Assembly: GCA_934613165.1 (NCBI GenBank)
Contig: CAKTSW010000076.1
Coordinates: 1 to 6,746, forward strand
Reading direction: 5' to 3'
Source of the DNA: an uncultured Ellagibacter sp.
Lineage (GTDB): Bacteria > Actinomycetota > Coriobacteriia > Coriobacteriales > Eggerthellaceae
Length of the DNA: 6,746 bases
Part shown: positions 6,179 through 6,746 of the stretch, piece after piece
Layout of the letters: the number at the start of each line of letters is the position of its first letter
Position numbering within the stretch: position 1 is the first letter of the stretch
The notes under the pieces: model-generated
Databases searched by the model: none
What the model saw: the letters and a program-made list of their open reading frames with translations, nothing else
Told to the model about the DNA's origin: nothing
Position numbers and translations under genes: made by a program

Positions 6179-6288
6179 GAGAAAAGGACGCGGAGGAGCG
6201 AGAGAGGGTGCTAGCGTCAAATTCGGCATAAGACGGAGCGCATCCCTTCCTTCGTTACGAAACGGACACGCCTCTTGGCGCTTGGGGC

Positions 6289-6297
6289 TGCTACCAT
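6289..6297 (+). promoter_or_regulatory. Weak extended -10-like promoter candidate for the PARG-like gene
   Basis: TGCTACCAT fits the pattern TGn followed by a -10-like hexamer (TACCAT against TATAAT), 37 nt before ATG 6334. No good -35 hexamer is seen at the usual spacing. It is supported mainly by its position in a 155-nt intergenic gap. Confidence 0.25.
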
Positions 6298-6319
6298 AGT
6301 CACCGTTCGCTTATTTCCA

Positions 6320-6327
6320 GGGAAGGA
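6320..6327 (+). promoter_or_regulatory. Ribosome-binding site of the PARG-like gene
   Basis: GGGAAGGA lies 6 nt before the ATG at 6334, a strong Shine-Dalgarno match that fixes the start of the last gene. Confidence 0.75.
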
Positions 6328-6333
6328 TGCAGC

Positions 6334-6746
6334 ATGCCCACACGTGACGAGCGGCGCGACGCCGCCGCGAAGAACCTCGCGCTGATGCGCGGGGCGTTCG
6401 CAAGCGAGACGAAATCGACCGTCGAAGCGGCCGTGATCTACGAGAACGGCGACGGACGGGAACTCCCCGTCGCCGAGGGCGAAGGCGAGACGACGACCTC
6501 GGTGACCACCGACTTCGCCCCGAAAGCGGTGTTTTCCGCCGAAGGCAAGGTCTGCGTCGTCGACCCGTGTTCGTTCACGCGCCCGGGCGGCGCATACGAG
6601 GATGGAAGCTTCGGCCCCGAACAGATTCTCTGCGCGGAAAGCAACCTCTACCCCGCGCTCCTCGGCTGCAAGCCCGCCTACCACCAGAAGAACCGCGGCT
6701 ACTCGTCGGGCATGCTGTTCACCGACCGCGCGCTGTACCTGCCTGA
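6334..6746 (+). CDS. TIGR02452 / microbial PARG-like macrodomain protein (partial, runs off the window)
   Basis: The first 137 codons are present and the frame is open to the end of the window. The N-terminus (TRDERRDAAAKNLALM) matches the helical start of microbial poly(ADP-ribose) glycohydrolase-type proteins, which remove ADP-ribose from modified targets or its derivatives in the cytoplasm. The segment VCVVDPCSF-TRPGGAYEDG-SFGPEQILCAESNLYPAL (73-109) lines up with the family core 'VLNFA..NPGGG......AQEE.LC..S.LY'. NR (120-121) and LFTDRALYLPD follow, matching 'LYTDR.IYSPDV'. The PARG signature GGG...QEE reads GGA (85-87)...PEQ (95-97) here, so the position of the second, catalytic glutamate is Gln97. 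The protein may be a divergent subfamily or a binder rather than a hydrolase. The gene has its own ribosome-binding site and a 155-nt upstream gap, so it is probably not co-translated with the lipoprotein. No signal peptide is seen. Confidence 0.8.
   Translation, partial: MPTRDERRDAAAKNLALMRGAFASETKSTVEAAVIYENGDGRELPVAEGEGETTTSVTTDFAPKAVFSAEGKVCVVDPCSFTRPGGAYEDGSFGPEQILCAESNLYPALLGCKPAYHQKNRGYSSGMLFTDRALYLP

Noticed and set aside
6239..6330. Pairing of GCATCCCTTCC with the PARG-like gene's ribosome-binding region
   Set aside because: It needs a bulge and a roughly 70-nt loop, and the left arm would be outside the transcript if the promoter candidate near 6292 is used.

Overview
This is a GC-rich window with five complete or partial protein-coding genes plus the last codons of a sixth, all on the + strand. 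The strong preference for G/C at third codon positions keeps many antisense frames open. A LuxR-type regulator ending in the 'DNLTTTEF...ENTVKTH' style of helix-turn-helix domain, a FecCD/ABC uptake system, an exported choloylglycine-hydrolase-like enzyme and a Tat-type lipoprotein together suggest a gut Actinomycetota of the Coriobacteriia, most likely Eggerthellaceae. That placement is inference from gene style, not from a marker gene.

Layout. Positions 1-116 are the 3' end of a FecCD-family permease. It is followed by the ABC ATPase of the same importer (stop at 1424), which carries an extra C-terminal domain with a GGGTGA motif. Between the two lies a nested palindromic element (175-293). 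Its 25-bp arms overlap the start region of the ATPase, and it separates a good Shine-Dalgarno sequence from any start codon. A soluble LuxR-type regulator (1501-2517) comes next, then a 151-nt gap with two inverted repeats. After this gap is a membrane-anchored or exported Ntn-hydrolase of the choloylglycine hydrolase / penicillin V acylase superfamily (2669-3757), whose catalytic cysteine is internal (Cys96). A possible terminator follows, then a large lipoprotein of unknown function (3893-6178). The lipoprotein has a duplicated twin-arginine motif, a lipobox, an acidic linker and a mainly helical C-terminal half with a short coiled coil. The window ends inside a gene for a macrodomain-type protein of the microbial PARG / TIGR02452 family (6334 onward), whose catalytic-loop residues differ from the standard pattern.

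How the genes may work together. The permease and ATPase belong to one importer for an iron-siderophore, heme or corrinoid-type substrate. The LuxR regulator is placed to control itself and the hydrolase downstream. The hydrolase and the lipoprotein are both predicted to act outside the membrane, so they could form a surface module, but a possible terminator lies between them and no functional link is shown. The PARG-like gene appears to be a separate transcription unit. No RNA genes, CRISPR array, transposase or phage genes were seen.
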